DNA from: a virus
DNA length: 49,559 nucleotides
IMG/VR virus record: IMGVR_UViG_3300047379_000481
Location: 1-49,559 of that record
Reading direction: 5' to 3' (one strand)
The notes under the pieces are model-generated. The model was not told the origin of the DNA. It worked only from the letters and a program-made list of their open reading frames with translations, and ran no database searches. Below, piece by piece: positions 43,169 through 49,559 of this stretch (within the stretch, counting starts at the first letter, position 1; the number at the start of each line of letters is the position of its first letter). A program made the position numbers and the translations under genes.

Positions 43169-43183
43169 TGGTTACAAATAAAA

Positions 43184-43209
43184 AAAGAGAGGTATAAATA
43201 CCTCTCTTT
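43184..43209 (-). terminator. Rho-independent terminator after the small-peptide genes
   Basis: GAGAGGTA pairs with TACCTCTC around a 4-base loop, with flanking AAA/TTT and a T-run on the minus strand. It closes the transcript starting at 43698. Confidence 0.75.
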
Positions 43210-43259
43210 TAACACAAAAGTATTAACTTTTATGGTCTGATCTTCAGAAGATCTATACC

Positions 43260-43427
43260 TTATTTGGTATAGGTACGTCCACGGTAGCAGAAAGTCCCAT
43301 GGGACTCTGTGCTTTCCACACAACGTGTATCATACTCAACACCACGATATGCGGCGTGACTGATCTGTGCGTCGTGAAGTGCAGCTGCTTTCTGGATCTG
43401 CTTCTTGATGATAGTTAGGGTGTTCAT
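43260..43427 (-). CDS. DUF4278-like small protein (55 aa)
   Basis: The ORF reads MNTLTIIKKQIQKAAALHDA, then QISHAAYRGVEYDTRC and ends GTFCYRGRTYTK. The paired Y-R-G-x-x-Y motifs match the short cyanobacterial DUF4278 family. AGGAGT lies 7 nt before the ATG. It is the second gene of a short transcript behind the riboswitch-like leader, followed by a terminator. Function unknown; the family is confined largely to cyanobacteria and their phages. Confidence 0.7.
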   Translation of the reverse strand: MNTLTIIKKQIQKAAALHDAQISHAAYRGVEYDTRCVESTESHGTFCYRGRTYTK

Positions 43428-43467
43428 TGTAGGTACTCCTAAAGTAGTTGGATTTTAATCCGTTCCT

Positions 43468-43635
43468 TTAGTCGTTTGCGTCCCAATACCATTGACATTC
43501 AGGTGCTGAATCCTTCAGGGTATCAACCAACTCAATCTTAACTTGGTGGTGAAGATTGTCATTGTTCTGAATCTTCAGCATGATAGCATCAGTTTGAGAA
43601 CAAGTTAGTGTGCTATAGAATAATATTTCTAGCAT
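43468..43635 (-). CDS. Peptide gene (55 aa) downstream of glutamine-riboswitch-like leader
   Basis: The ORF reads MLEILFYSTLTCSQTDAIML, then KIQNNDNLHHQVKIELVDTL and ends QWYWDAND. It starts five bases after the end of the leader's inverted repeat (GAACGG/CCGTTC). A GGAG in the leader 11 nt upstream would be its ribosome-binding site and would be hidden by that pairing. The 'downstream-peptide' RNA is named for such short ORFs in cyanobacteria and cyanophages. Function unknown; a nitrogen-metabolism regulator is an inference from the riboswitch. Confidence 0.7.
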   Translation of the reverse strand: MLEILFYSTLTCSQTDAIMLKIQNNDNLHHQVKIELVDTLKDSAPECQWYWDAND

Positions 43636-43690
43636 GGGATGAACGGCTCCGTTCCGCGACTTACTTGCGTCCGATCTCTCGGATGAACGA
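43636..43690 (-). promoter_or_regulatory. Glutamine riboswitch, downstream-peptide type
   Basis: The minus strand reads ATCGTTCATCC, then CGGACGCAAGTAAG, TCGCGGAACG and GAGCCGTTCATCCC before the ATG. CGTTC can pair with GAACG (P1), and GAACGG can instead pair with the downstream CCGTTC, covering the GGAG. CGCAAGTAAG is the conserved core. The predicted start site from the promoter at 43698 falls at base 43691. Confidence 0.75.
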
Positions 43691-43697
43691 TGGTATT

Positions 43698-43726
43698 ATT
43701 ATACCATATGTATTTAGGCGTGTCAA
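43698..43726 (-). promoter_or_regulatory. Consensus sigma-70 promoter with embedded late motif
   Basis: The minus strand has perfect TTGACA and TATAAT boxes separated by exactly 17 bp. The spacer contains CTAAATA (43711-43717), the late-type motif. It would start at about 43691, the first base of the riboswitch-like leader. Confidence 0.85.
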
Positions 43727-43740
43727 CTTGTATTGTGTGA

Positions 43741-43808
43741 CACCTATTGAGGCAATTTTTTACGGGGAATTTTTTTAGGAATCCTGGTAATCAAAAGCTC
43801 AATTTCAG
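43741..43808 (-). repeat. Intergenic ~65-bp repeat, copy C
   Basis: The plus strand contains ACGGGGAATTTTTTTAGGAA followed by TCCTGGTAATC, aligning with copies A and B. It begins just after the stop of the 87-aa gene and ends before the riboswitch promoter. It is the most diverged copy. Confidence 0.7.
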
Positions 43809-43812
43809 TTTA

Positions 43813-44076
43813 CTATTTTTTATCAGTCACTTTGTTGGGATCAGTCCAGAGTCTTGGGTTGATCCTACCTTCAGTCTGTGTGAACCTGATAAAATCTTGT
43901 TTATACATGTCATAATAGTGATCAAAAAGATCTACTCTCTTACTAGCAATACAGATGTCAAATTTTGTCATGCCATCTTGTGAGTATTCAACTAGGTACG
44001 CAATATATGGGAGAGATTTATCCTCTGCTTCAGAAGGATCACAACCTTTCTTATATACTATAACTTTATCAGCCAT
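43813..44076 (-). CDS. Conserved small protein (87 aa)
   Basis: The sequence MADKVIVYKKGCDPSEAEDK continues SLPYIAYLVEYSQDGMTKFD and ends NPRLWTDPNKVTDKK. It starts on the last base of the gene above (TAATG). No family is recognised. It ends at repeat C, so it is the last gene of the RNase H operon. Confidence 0.7.
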   Translation of the reverse strand: MADKVIVYKKGCDPSEAEDKSLPYIAYLVEYSQDGMTKFDICIASKRVDLFDHYYDMYKQDFIRFTQTEGRINPRLWTDPNKVTDKK

Positions 44077-44510
44077 TAAGATCGATTACCCCAATTGATA
44101 GATGGGAATGCTGCTTCGACACATGCTTTGGTGACCTTCCAACGCTTGCCTAGTTTCTTATCCTTGGCAAGAGCAAGCACCTCTGCCTCACCCTCTGTGA
44201 GACCCTCTAGCATCTGGATGAACAGTTCCTCACGACGGGACTGCTTAAGGGTGCTGCTGCCGCCCTTGAAGAAGAGATAGAGTTTGCGGTACTCTTTCTC
44301 CAGGACAGTGTGTTCCGTCCCTTCAGGGGCATCGTTGGGTATGTAGGGGACTTCTCCTGGGGGCAACAGACTGATGATGCTCTCGTCGAAGTTCGCAATT
44401 AGAATAGAACGAAGAGCAGGTGTGTTGTACTGCTGAAGTAGTTTAATCTTCTGCGGTTTGGTCTTTGCATTGCTCACTTTCTGGAGCACTTCATTAATTA
44501 ACAATTTCAT
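44076..44510 (-). CDS. Conserved protein downstream of RNase H (144 aa, DUF6433-like)
   Basis: The protein MKLLINEVLQKVSNAKTKPQ is helical and charged and ends in KKLGKRWKVTKACVEAAFPS then INWGNRS. It resembles a widespread T4-like phage family next to RNase H genes that I associate with DUF6433, of unknown function. It overlaps RNase H by ATGA. Given its neighbourhood it probably supports DNA metabolism, but no catalytic residues are evident. Confidence 0.65.
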   Translation of the reverse strand: MKLLINEVLQKVSNAKTKPQKIKLLQQYNTPALRSILIANFDESIISLLPPGEVPYIPNDAPEGTEHTVLEKEYRKLYLFFKGGSSTLKQSRREELFIQMLEGLTEGEAEVLALAKDKKLGKRWKVTKACVEAAFPSINWGNRS

Positions 44511-45370
44511 TTATCAAAAGGTGATGAACTACGAAAAAAGAATTCTTGCAACAGATCGTTCAGTTGATGTTCCTTAAAGTATTCTAAAGGAACTTTCTTT
44601 CCACTGATATTTATCGAGTTATATTCATCAAGGATTTTTTCCTCGATCTCTTCTGGTACACAATCAAAGTCAATCAAATTACGATTGCGATGATAGTTAG
44701 CCAGTTGTTGAGTTGTAGCACAAAACTCTTCTGGTTTTTGCTCAATCCATTTAGCAACTTTCTTTTGACTGATTGGTTTCTGTCTAACGCCAGTCACAAA
44801 AGTATCATCATCAGATAGAAAATTAGGAATACCATCTGACTTGTCACCCCGCATGACATGTTCCTTGGCATAATGCCAGGGATCATCATTAGCAACAGGT
44901 CTTTTTGTAATTGGATTGTACTGTTTAATGCCTGGGTATTTCTGCAATTGAATGAAATCCTTATCCCCAGATAGAATAAGAATCCTGTCCTTTGGTCCCT
45001 TGTTCTTGCAGAGTGTAGAGATTACATCATCTGCTTCAGCACCGTGGACTTCTACTACTTTGTAAGGAAAAAATTCTTTGATCTCATCTCTGATTTTGTT
45101 CAGCACTTCAAAGATTGCTGACCAGTTATGAGATGATTCTGCTCTTGCTTTCTTTCTACTTGCTTTGTAAAAAGGAAACAGATCTTTCCTCCAGTAGTGT
45201 CTGCTATCGTAGGCTAGAACAACTTCACCATATTCTTTGGTGTATTGTTTCTCATAAGAACGAAGACTGGTAAGCACCATATGTCTTACCAGTTTTTCGT
45301 TCAGTTCACTTTGTTTGATCTGTGCCATCAGGTTACTAATCATAACCTGATTCATATCAATAATAACCAT
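44507..45370 (-). CDS. rnh: RNase H / 5'-3' flap nuclease (T4 Rnh-like)
   Basis: This 287-residue protein has the FEN-family acidic core: VIIDMN (D5), VVLAYDSRHYWRKDLFPFYK, EVHGAEADDVISTL, ILSGDKDFIQLQKY, and RGDKSDGIPNF. T4 RNase H removes RNA primers and 5' flaps at the lagging strand, working with gp32 and the gp45 clamp. It follows the membrane-like 77-aa gene with a 14-base overlap, starting at 45370. The full set of acidic motifs is present, so it should be active. Confidence 0.9.
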   Translation of the reverse strand: MVIIDMNQVMISNLMAQIKQSELNEKLVRHMVLTSLRSYEKQYTKEYGEVVLAYDSRHYWRKDLFPFYKASRKKARAESSHNWSAIFEVLNKIRDEIKEFFPYKVVEVHGAEADDVISTLCKNKGPKDRILILSGDKDFIQLQKYPGIKQYNPITKRPVANDDPWHYAKEHVMRGDKSDGIPNFLSDDDTFVTGVRQKPISQKKVAKWIEQKPEEFCATTQQLANYHRNRNLIDFDCVPEEIEEKILDEYNSINISGKKVPLEYFKEHQLNDLLQEFFFRSSSPFDK

Positions 45371-45590
45371 CCTCTTCAGGGTCCTCCTCGTCTACAAAAC
45401 GTACTGATAAGAGTTCTTCGTTGACAACCATACCTTCATCATCATACATTTCTGGATGCTGGGGAAGGTTTGCTCGTGTATTCATGTATGCATAAAGGAA
45501 ATCATTTGCTGTCCATCCAACTAATCCACCAACAATTCCAAATAAAACCATTAAAATCGTTGAGAATGTAAGAATTACTGCAGTAGTCAT
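45357..45590 (-). CDS. Small membrane protein (77 aa)
   Basis: From the ATG at 45590 the protein begins MTTAVILTFSTILMVLFGIV followed by GGLVGWTANDFLYAY, a single hydrophobic span, then an acidic tail (EMYDDEGMVVNEELLS ... DEEDPEEDGYY). An earlier ATG (45638) would run into the preceding ORF. Similar small anchored proteins are common in cyanophages; the function is unknown. It overlaps RNase H by 14 bases. Confidence 0.7.
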   Translation of the reverse strand: MTTAVILTFSTILMVLFGIVGGLVGWTANDFLYAYMNTRANLPQHPEMYDDEGMVVNEELLSVRFVDEEDPEEDGYY

Positions 45591-45603
45591 AGCATCTTTC
45601 CTG

Positions 45604-45771
45604 TTAGGTAGTGCTCTCCTCCCTCCATGTAAATTCAATTTTGCATTGAAATACTTTTTTGAGGAGAGATAAACTGTGATTGATCTTGAACCCCCTCTCT
45701 TGTGGAGGAGGTTGTTTCGCCCTCCTGCGAAGCATTAATTCCACACCTTTATTTATCTCAAGATCATCCAT
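45604..45771 (-). CDS. Small hypothetical protein (55 aa) between glutaredoxin and the membrane protein
   Basis: The ORF reads MDDLEINKGVELMLRRRAKQ, then PPPQERGFKINHSLSLLKKV and FQCKIEFTWREE. It overlaps the glutaredoxin stop by 8 bases and fills the only gap in this operon. It is basic, with a Pro-rich turn followed by a likely beta hairpin. No family is recognised, and a real gene is supported mainly by phasing and packing. Confidence 0.55.
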   Translation of the reverse strand: MDDLEINKGVELMLRRRAKQPPPQERGFKINHSLSLLKKVFQCKIEFTWREESTT

Positions 45772-46021
45772 TTTTCTTACGGGATTGCACCAATCCTTTA
45801 TCCATTAGATACTTTGCTGTCTGGGTCAGACCTCCGACTGGTTCTCCGTCTATAATAACATACGGGAACCCTTTTGCCAAGGGGTAAGACCGAACAAGTT
45901 CTTCTCTAGTCAGGTCTGTGCCCACTAGGAAATGCTCGTACTCCAAGTCAGCACGTACCATAAGCTCTTTTACTTTTGTACAGTAGGTACATCCAGGAAT
46001 GGTGTAGATAGTAATTTTCAT
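45764..46021 (-). CDS. Glutaredoxin (NrdC-like)
   Basis: The 85-residue protein has the dithiol active site C11-T-Y-C14 in IYTIPGCTYCTKVKEL, a cis-proline region FPYVIIDGEPVGG, and the GG..T motif. It would reduce ribonucleotide reductase or other phage thiol targets using host glutathione. It overlaps the oxygenase gene above by 4 bases. The other Grx-like ORF in this window (20175-20411) lacks the CxxC, so this is the functional one. Confidence 0.9.
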   Translation of the reverse strand: MKITIYTIPGCTYCTKVKELMVRADLEYEHFLVGTDLTREELVRSYPLAKGFPYVIIDGEPVGGLTQTAKYLMDKGLVQSRKKNG

Positions 46022-46599
46022 GCGACTTTAAGATTGAGATTAAAAGAAATTGAATAGCGATCTTCTACACTTTTATTTGGAGTAACCTGGTGTAGAAGAT
46101 GGGAAGGAAACATAATTACCCTACCAGTTTCAGGTGGGATAGTATGCATACTGTCTCTATATCCATAGAGTTGATGTTCATGGGGAGATCTGAATACTAG
46201 ATCACCAGAATCTTCAGGAGCACAAATCCACAGCACACCAGAATAAAATGAGTGTGGATGTGTATGAGCTACGTTCCAATTCCCTGGTCCATTAATGTTG
46301 AACCACATATTATCTAGTTGTAATTGAGTTCCACGATATCCGTTAGCAGAAAACTGTTCAGTAATCTCATGACAACATGGTTCTATCATCTCCCATATTC
46401 TAGTAGCAAGAGGAATAAAGTCAACGTCTTGATGGATATCAGATACTGATTGATAACCACCCATATTACTCACAACTTCTGTCGGAAACGTGTCTCTGTA
46501 TTGATGAAAGTATTCGATGTACTCGTCACTTACAAAGTCTTCATCATAAACAGAATGTATTACAAGTGGAAACAAGTCCATCATGTTGTGCTCACTCAC
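46018..46599 (-). CDS. 2OG-Fe(II) oxygenase family protein (second type)
   Basis: This 193-residue protein has H112-x-H114-P-H116 in AHTHPHSFYSGVLWICAPED, a distal H170 in PSHLLHQVTPN and R181 in EDRYSISFNLNL. This matches the phage and cyanobacterial TIGR02466-type oxygenases, distinct from the P4H-like gene at 18.6 kb. N-terminal MDLFPLVIHSVYD and W-x-N-I-N-G strands also fit. Substrate unknown. It overlaps genes on both sides by 4 bases, between a small protein and glutaredoxin. Confidence 0.82.
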   Translation of the reverse strand: MSEHNMMDLFPLVIHSVYDEDFVSDEYIEYFHQYRDTFPTEVVSNMGGYQSVSDIHQDVDFIPLATRIWEMIEPCCHEITEQFSANGYRGTQLQLDNMWFNINGPGNWNVAHTHPHSFYSGVLWICAPEDSGDLVFRSPHEHQLYGYRDSMHTIPPETGRVIMFPSHLLHQVTPNKSVEDRYSISFNLNLKVA

Positions 46600-46823
46600 G
46601 CAAATCCTCCTGATTTTTCTTTCTTCTTCGGATCAACAACCTCAATGTGAGATAAGAATTGGTTTGGTGTTTGGAACCACCTAGCTTGTACCACATCCCA
46701 GTGTTCATACCATTCAGACTGACCATTGGAAAAGACTATCCTATAGTTGTGTCTTACATATGGTTTGGGACAAGTCTCGGTAAAATACCTGGGATCATTA
46801 GGCGGGATCAATTCGTAAGACAT
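46596..46823 (-). CDS. Hypothetical protein (75 aa)
   Basis: The sequence MSYELIPPNDPRYFTETCPK continues NYRIVFSNGQSEWYEHWDVV and ends KKKEKSGGFA. Its ATG follows directly on the terminator U-run of the gene above, leaving almost no leader. No family is recognised. It is the first gene of the run oxygenase, glutaredoxin, small proteins, RNase H. Confidence 0.65.
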   Translation of the reverse strand: MSYELIPPNDPRYFTETCPKPYVRHNYRIVFSNGQSEWYEHWDVVQARWFQTPNQFLSHIEVVDPKKKEKSGGFA

Positions 46824-46829
46824 TAAAAA

Positions 46830-46847
46830 AGGGGTCCGAAGACCCCT
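46830..46847 (-). terminator. Rho-independent terminator (UUCG hairpin)
   Basis: AGGGGTC pairs with GACCCCT around TTCG, followed by a T-run that ends at the next start codon. GGTATACT, a -10-like sequence, lies immediately upstream. Confidence 0.8.
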
Positions 46848-46856
46848 AGTATACCA

Positions 46857-47075
46857 CTATTTGTTTTTCTTGTAAAGCTCTTCTAGTTTTTCTCTAGAGA
46901 AATCTACATACATCAGTTCTTCACCTGCTTCAGGTGCCTCTGGATGCTTTGGTTTGGGAGGAGCACTCATCTCTATGTTAATAGATCGAATGTTACTCCA
47001 CATCATAGCGAAGGCACCACCTGCAATGAGAGCGAAGCATACAAAGTAAAGTGCGAACTCGAAACTATTCATCAT
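46857..47075 (-). CDS. Small membrane protein (72 aa)
   Basis: The start at 47075 (MMNSFEFALYFVCFALIAGG) overlaps the upstream stop by ATGA; an ATG three bases later is equally possible. A hydrophobic span (ALYFVCFALIAGGAFAMM) is followed by a proline/charge-rich tail (PPKPKHPEAPEAGEE, KLEELYKKNK). It lies after psbD, so may be involved in membrane or photosystem support, but no family is recognised. Confidence 0.7.
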   Translation of the reverse strand: MMNSFEFALYFVCFALIAGGAFAMMWSNIRSINIEMSAPPKPKHPEAPEAGEELMYVDFSREKLEELYKKNK

Positions 47076-47317
47076 GCTCCTTGAAGAGATTGAACTGTGT
47101 TGTGAAGTTCTCCAATATCTAGGAGACCTTCTGCACTGAACCATGGGGCATTCGCCCAACTAAATCCTTCACCCATAGTGCTATCGGGTGCTGTGATGTA
47201 CCAATGACATTGAACATCAGGTACATCTACAGCGCACTTACTCCAATCATCCTGCCACTGTGGGACTTGCACCCACATCACTGCAGCAAATATAAAACTG
47301 AAGAGTGATTTAATCAT
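47072..47317 (-). CDS. Small secreted or membrane-associated protein (81 aa)
   Basis: The N-terminus MIKSLFSFIFAAVMWVQVPQ looks like a signal peptide or single anchor. The rest is Trp-rich (WQDDWSKC, WYITAPDS, SWANAPWFSAEG) with two cysteines. No family is recognised. It lies directly downstream of psbD, 46 bp from its stop, and overlaps the next small gene by four bases. Confidence 0.65.
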   Translation of the reverse strand: MIKSLFSFIFAAVMWVQVPQWQDDWSKCAVDVPDVQCHWYITAPDSTMGEGFSWANAPWFSAEGLLDIGELHNTVQSLQGA

Positions 47318-47363
47318 GTCTTATTAACGGTTGGGGCGAAAGTTTTAATAACAAGAATCATTA

Positions 47364-48419
47364 TTAAAGGGCATTACCACGAGGTAATACTTCCTCTGGA
47401 AAAATGAACTGCTCATGTGGTTGATCAACTGGTGCCAACCATGCACGTAGTCCTTCATTCAATAGGATGTTCTTTGTATAGAACGTCTCGAATTCTGGAT
47501 CTTCTGCTGCTCTGATCTCTTGACTCACAAAATCATAAGCACGAAGATTAAGAGCAAGCCCAATGATGCCAATAGAAGATGTCCAAAGACCCATGACAGG
47601 AACAAACAACATAAAGAAGTGCAACCAACGCTTATTGCTAAACGCAATCCCGAAGATCTGCGACCAGAAGCGGTTCGCCGTAACCATAGAGTAAGTTTCC
47701 TCTTCTTGAGTGGAATCAAATGCCTTGAATGTGTTTGCTTGGTCTCCATCTTCATACAATGTATTCTCTACGGTGACACCATGGATTGCTGACAGCAATG
47801 CTCCCCCCAAGATACCTGCAACTCCCATCATATGGAAGGGGTTGAGCGTCCAATTATGAAAGCCCTGGAGGAAGAGAAGGAACCTGAAAATCGCCGCGAC
47901 ACCGAAACTCGGCGCAAAGAACCAAGATGACTGTCCCAAAGGATAGATGAGGAATACAGACACGAATACAGCAATAGGACCAGAAAAAGCAATCGCATTG
48001 TAGGGTCTGATACCAATCAGGCGAGCAAGTTCAAACTGTCGAAGCATGAAACCAATGAGAGCAAAGGCTCCGTGGAGTGCCACAAAATTCCAGAGTCCCC
48101 CAAGTTGGATCCAACGGACGAAACTGCCTTGAGCTTCAGGACCCCAAAGTAGAAGAAGAGAATGACCCATAGCATCAGCAGGCGTTGAGACAGCCGCTGT
48201 AAGGAAATTAGCACCCTCAAGGTACGAACTTGCAAGTCCGTGGGTGTACCAACTCGTAGCAAATGTTGTGCCCGTAAGCCAGCCACCAATTGCAAGATAA
48301 GCAGTGGGAAGAAGAAGTAGTCCAGACCAACCCACAAAGACAAAGCGATCCCGTTTAAGCCAGTCATCAAGGATATCAAACCATCCCCTCCGTTGTTGTT
48401 GTAGTGTTGAAGCAACCAT
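47364..48419 (-). CDS. psbD: Photosystem II D2 protein
   Basis: The 351-residue protein is a full-length D2: it has the N-terminal [20 protein letters not shown], the iron/chlorophyll helices ([20 protein letters not shown], then [20 protein letters not shown]) and a C-terminal [11 protein letters not shown]2 pairs with D1 in the photosystem II reaction centre, binding pheophytin, P680 chlorophyll and QA. Phage copies keep photosynthetic energy flowing during infection. AAGGA precedes the ATG by 7 nt. It is co-oriented with petF and psbA. Confidence 0.97.
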   Translation of the reverse strand: MVASTLQQQRRGWFDILDDWLKRDRFVFVGWSGLLLLPTAYLAIGGWLTGTTFATSWYTHGLASSYLEGANFLTAAVSTPADAMGHSLLLLWGPEAQGSFVRWIQLGGLWNFVALHGAFALIGFMLRQFELARLIGIRPYNAIAFSGPIAVFVSVFLIYPLGQSSWFFAPSFGVAAIFRFLLFLQGFHNWTLNPFHMMGVAGILGGALLSAIHGVTVENTLYEDGDQANTFKAFDSTQEEETYSMVTANRFWSQIFGIAFSNKRWLHFFMLFVPVMGLWTSSIGIIGLALNLRAYDFVSQEIRAAEDPEFETFYTKNILLNEGLRAWLAPVDQPHEQFIFPEEVLPRGNAL

Positions 48420-48430
48420 TGTTTGTTCCT

Positions 48431-48652
48431 TTAATTATGCTCGGTAAAATGTTTGTCAAGAACTTCGATACGCTCTTCTTCATGAGCAATAATATCTACT
48501 TGTTCTTGGATGGCAGCGAGTACGTCAGGGTGCTCACCAATACCTACAGGATTGTGTAGGTAAACTTCAATGTTTGTTTTTGCTTTTGAAATGTTTCCTT
48601 CTGCTTGAGCACGAAGTGATTCCAAAATTTGTAGACGAAGATTACAAGACAT
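48431..48652 (-). CDS. Small helical protein between psbD and petF (73 aa)
   Basis: The sequence [20 protein letters not shown] continues [20 protein letters not shown] and [20 protein letters not shown]. It is predicted mostly helical with a conserved-looking H-P-x-G-I-G-E-H turn. It begins on the last base of petF and is followed 11 bp later by psbD. No family is recognised, but its place inside the photosystem gene group suggests co-expression with D2. Confidence 0.75.
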   Translation of the reverse strand: MSCNLRLQILESLRAQAEGNISKAKTNIEVYLHNPVGIGEHPDVLAAIQEQVDIIAHEEERIEVLDKHFTEHN

Positions 48653-48945
48653 TAGTATAGAGACTCCTCTTGTTCAGTAAGAATAGTTAGATCTGATGTA
48701 GGATATGCTACACAAGTGAGAACAAATCCTGCTTCTAGTTGATCATCATCCAAGAACGATTGATCACCTTGATCTACAGTACCAGATTCAATCTTACCAG
48801 CACATGTAGAACAGGCACCAGCACGACAGGAGTAAGGCAAGTCAATACCAGCTTCGTCAGTAGCGTCTAGAATGTATTGATCATCTTCGCAGGTGATTGT
48901 GTGTTCACCCTCCGAAGTTTTAAGAGTGACGTTGAATGTTGCCAT
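48652..48945 (-). CDS. petF: Plant-type [2Fe-2S] ferredoxin
   Basis: From the ATG at 48945 ([20 protein letters not shown]) the 97-residue protein has the cluster ligands C40, C45, C48 and C78 in [14 protein letters not shown] and VLTCVAYP, as in photosynthetic ferredoxins. An ATG 42 bases upstream would run back into the terminator. Ferredoxin takes electrons from photosystem I to reductases; phage copies may redirect them to nucleotide or bilin synthesis. It shares one base with the next small gene. Confidence 0.93.
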   Translation of the reverse strand: MATFNVTLKTSEGEHTITCEDDQYILDATDEAGIDLPYSCRAGACSTCAGKIESGTVDQGDQSFLDDDQLEAGFVLTCVAYPTSDLTILTEQEESLY

Positions 48946-48967
48946 AGTAAATTTTGAGATTAAAAAA

Positions 48968-48985
48968 GAGGGTCCGAAGACCCTC
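48968..48985 (-). terminator. Terminator after psbA (UUCG hairpin)
   Basis: GAGGGTC pairs with GACCCTC around TTCG on the minus strand, followed by six Ts. TATAAT (48988-48993) and GATAAATA (49000-49007) lie just upstream, so promoter-like and terminator elements are stacked. Confidence 0.8.
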
Positions 48986-49005
48986 ATATTATACCACGTT
49001 ATTTA

Positions 49006-49559
<554 letters not shown>

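Noticed and set aside
43193-43200. TATAAATA on the plus strand, resembling a late promoter
   Set aside because: It is formed by the loop of the terminator hairpin at 43184-43209 and would fire rightward, antisense to the local genes, with no plus-strand gene to serve.
43138-43323. 61-codon minus-strand frame across the terminator at 43184-43209
   Set aside because: It runs through a terminator hairpin and overlaps the better-supported DUF4278-like ORF (43260-43427) in another frame.

Overview
The window is part of the genome of a T4-like cyanophage (a contractile-tailed myovirus of marine Synechococcus or Prochlorococcus). The evidence is the T4 baseplate, tail and replication set (gp26, gp5, gp48, gp53, gp4, gp32, gp33, RNase H) packed together with cyanobacterial genes: psbA, psbD, a plant-type ferredoxin, a CpeT-type bilin lyase, PhoH, ThyX and glutaredoxin. 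Genes are tightly packed, often overlapping by 1-4 bases (ATGA or TAATG), and almost all lie on the minus strand. One island of four genes at 35.4-38.2 kb lies on the plus strand.

Layout, in plus-strand coordinates. 0-18.2 kb: tail fibre and adhesin module. It has three tandem paralogues with variable heads and one constant C-terminal tail, two tail-collar proteins, and a giant 3788-residue structural protein. 18.3-21.2 kb: terminator, tRNA-Asn, an oxygenase, tRNA-Leu, tRNA-Thr, cpeT and a run of very small genes. 21.2-22.5 kb: a GIY-YIG homing endonuclease and a 94-aa ORF, bracketed by an 18-bp direct repeat. 22.5-35.4 kb: baseplate hub and tail genes (a spike-like gene, a gp5-like hub, a gp27-like hub, two related large proteins carrying a double-psi-beta-barrel domain or an M15 peptidase domain, gp26, a tail-tube-family protein). 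35.4-38.2 kb, plus strand: gp4, a gp2-like protein, gp48, gp53. 38.2-43.2 kb: gp32, DUF1825, gp33, exonuclease, PhoH, thyX. 43.2-46.8 kb: small regulated genes, RNase H, glutaredoxin, a second oxygenase. 46.8-49.6 kb: psbD, petF and truncated psbA with small conserved genes.

Regulation is visible in the sequence. Sigma-70 promoters (TTGACA/TATAAT with 17-bp spacers) mark early genes. T4-type late motifs (TATAAATA or CTAAATA) lie 18-40 bp before structural genes. Several promoters are fused to stem-loops or terminators.

The most notable signals are: (1) a complete -1 ribosomal frameshift module (TTTTTTC heptamer, 10-nt spacer, 8-bp hairpin) at the end of gp26, which would fuse it to a 62-codon tail-chaperone-like ORF just ahead of the tape-measure-like genes; (2) a sequence matching the cyanobacterial 'downstream-peptide' glutamine riboswitch, starting at the predicted transcription start and followed by an unannotated 55-codon ORF; (3) a ~65-bp repeat recurring just after stop codons at three separate loci; (4) tandem adhesin paralogues sharing one C-terminal tail; (5) two genes whose stop codon is the TAG inside the 5' end of the adjacent tRNA. 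All names come from reading sequence and context; no database search was run.
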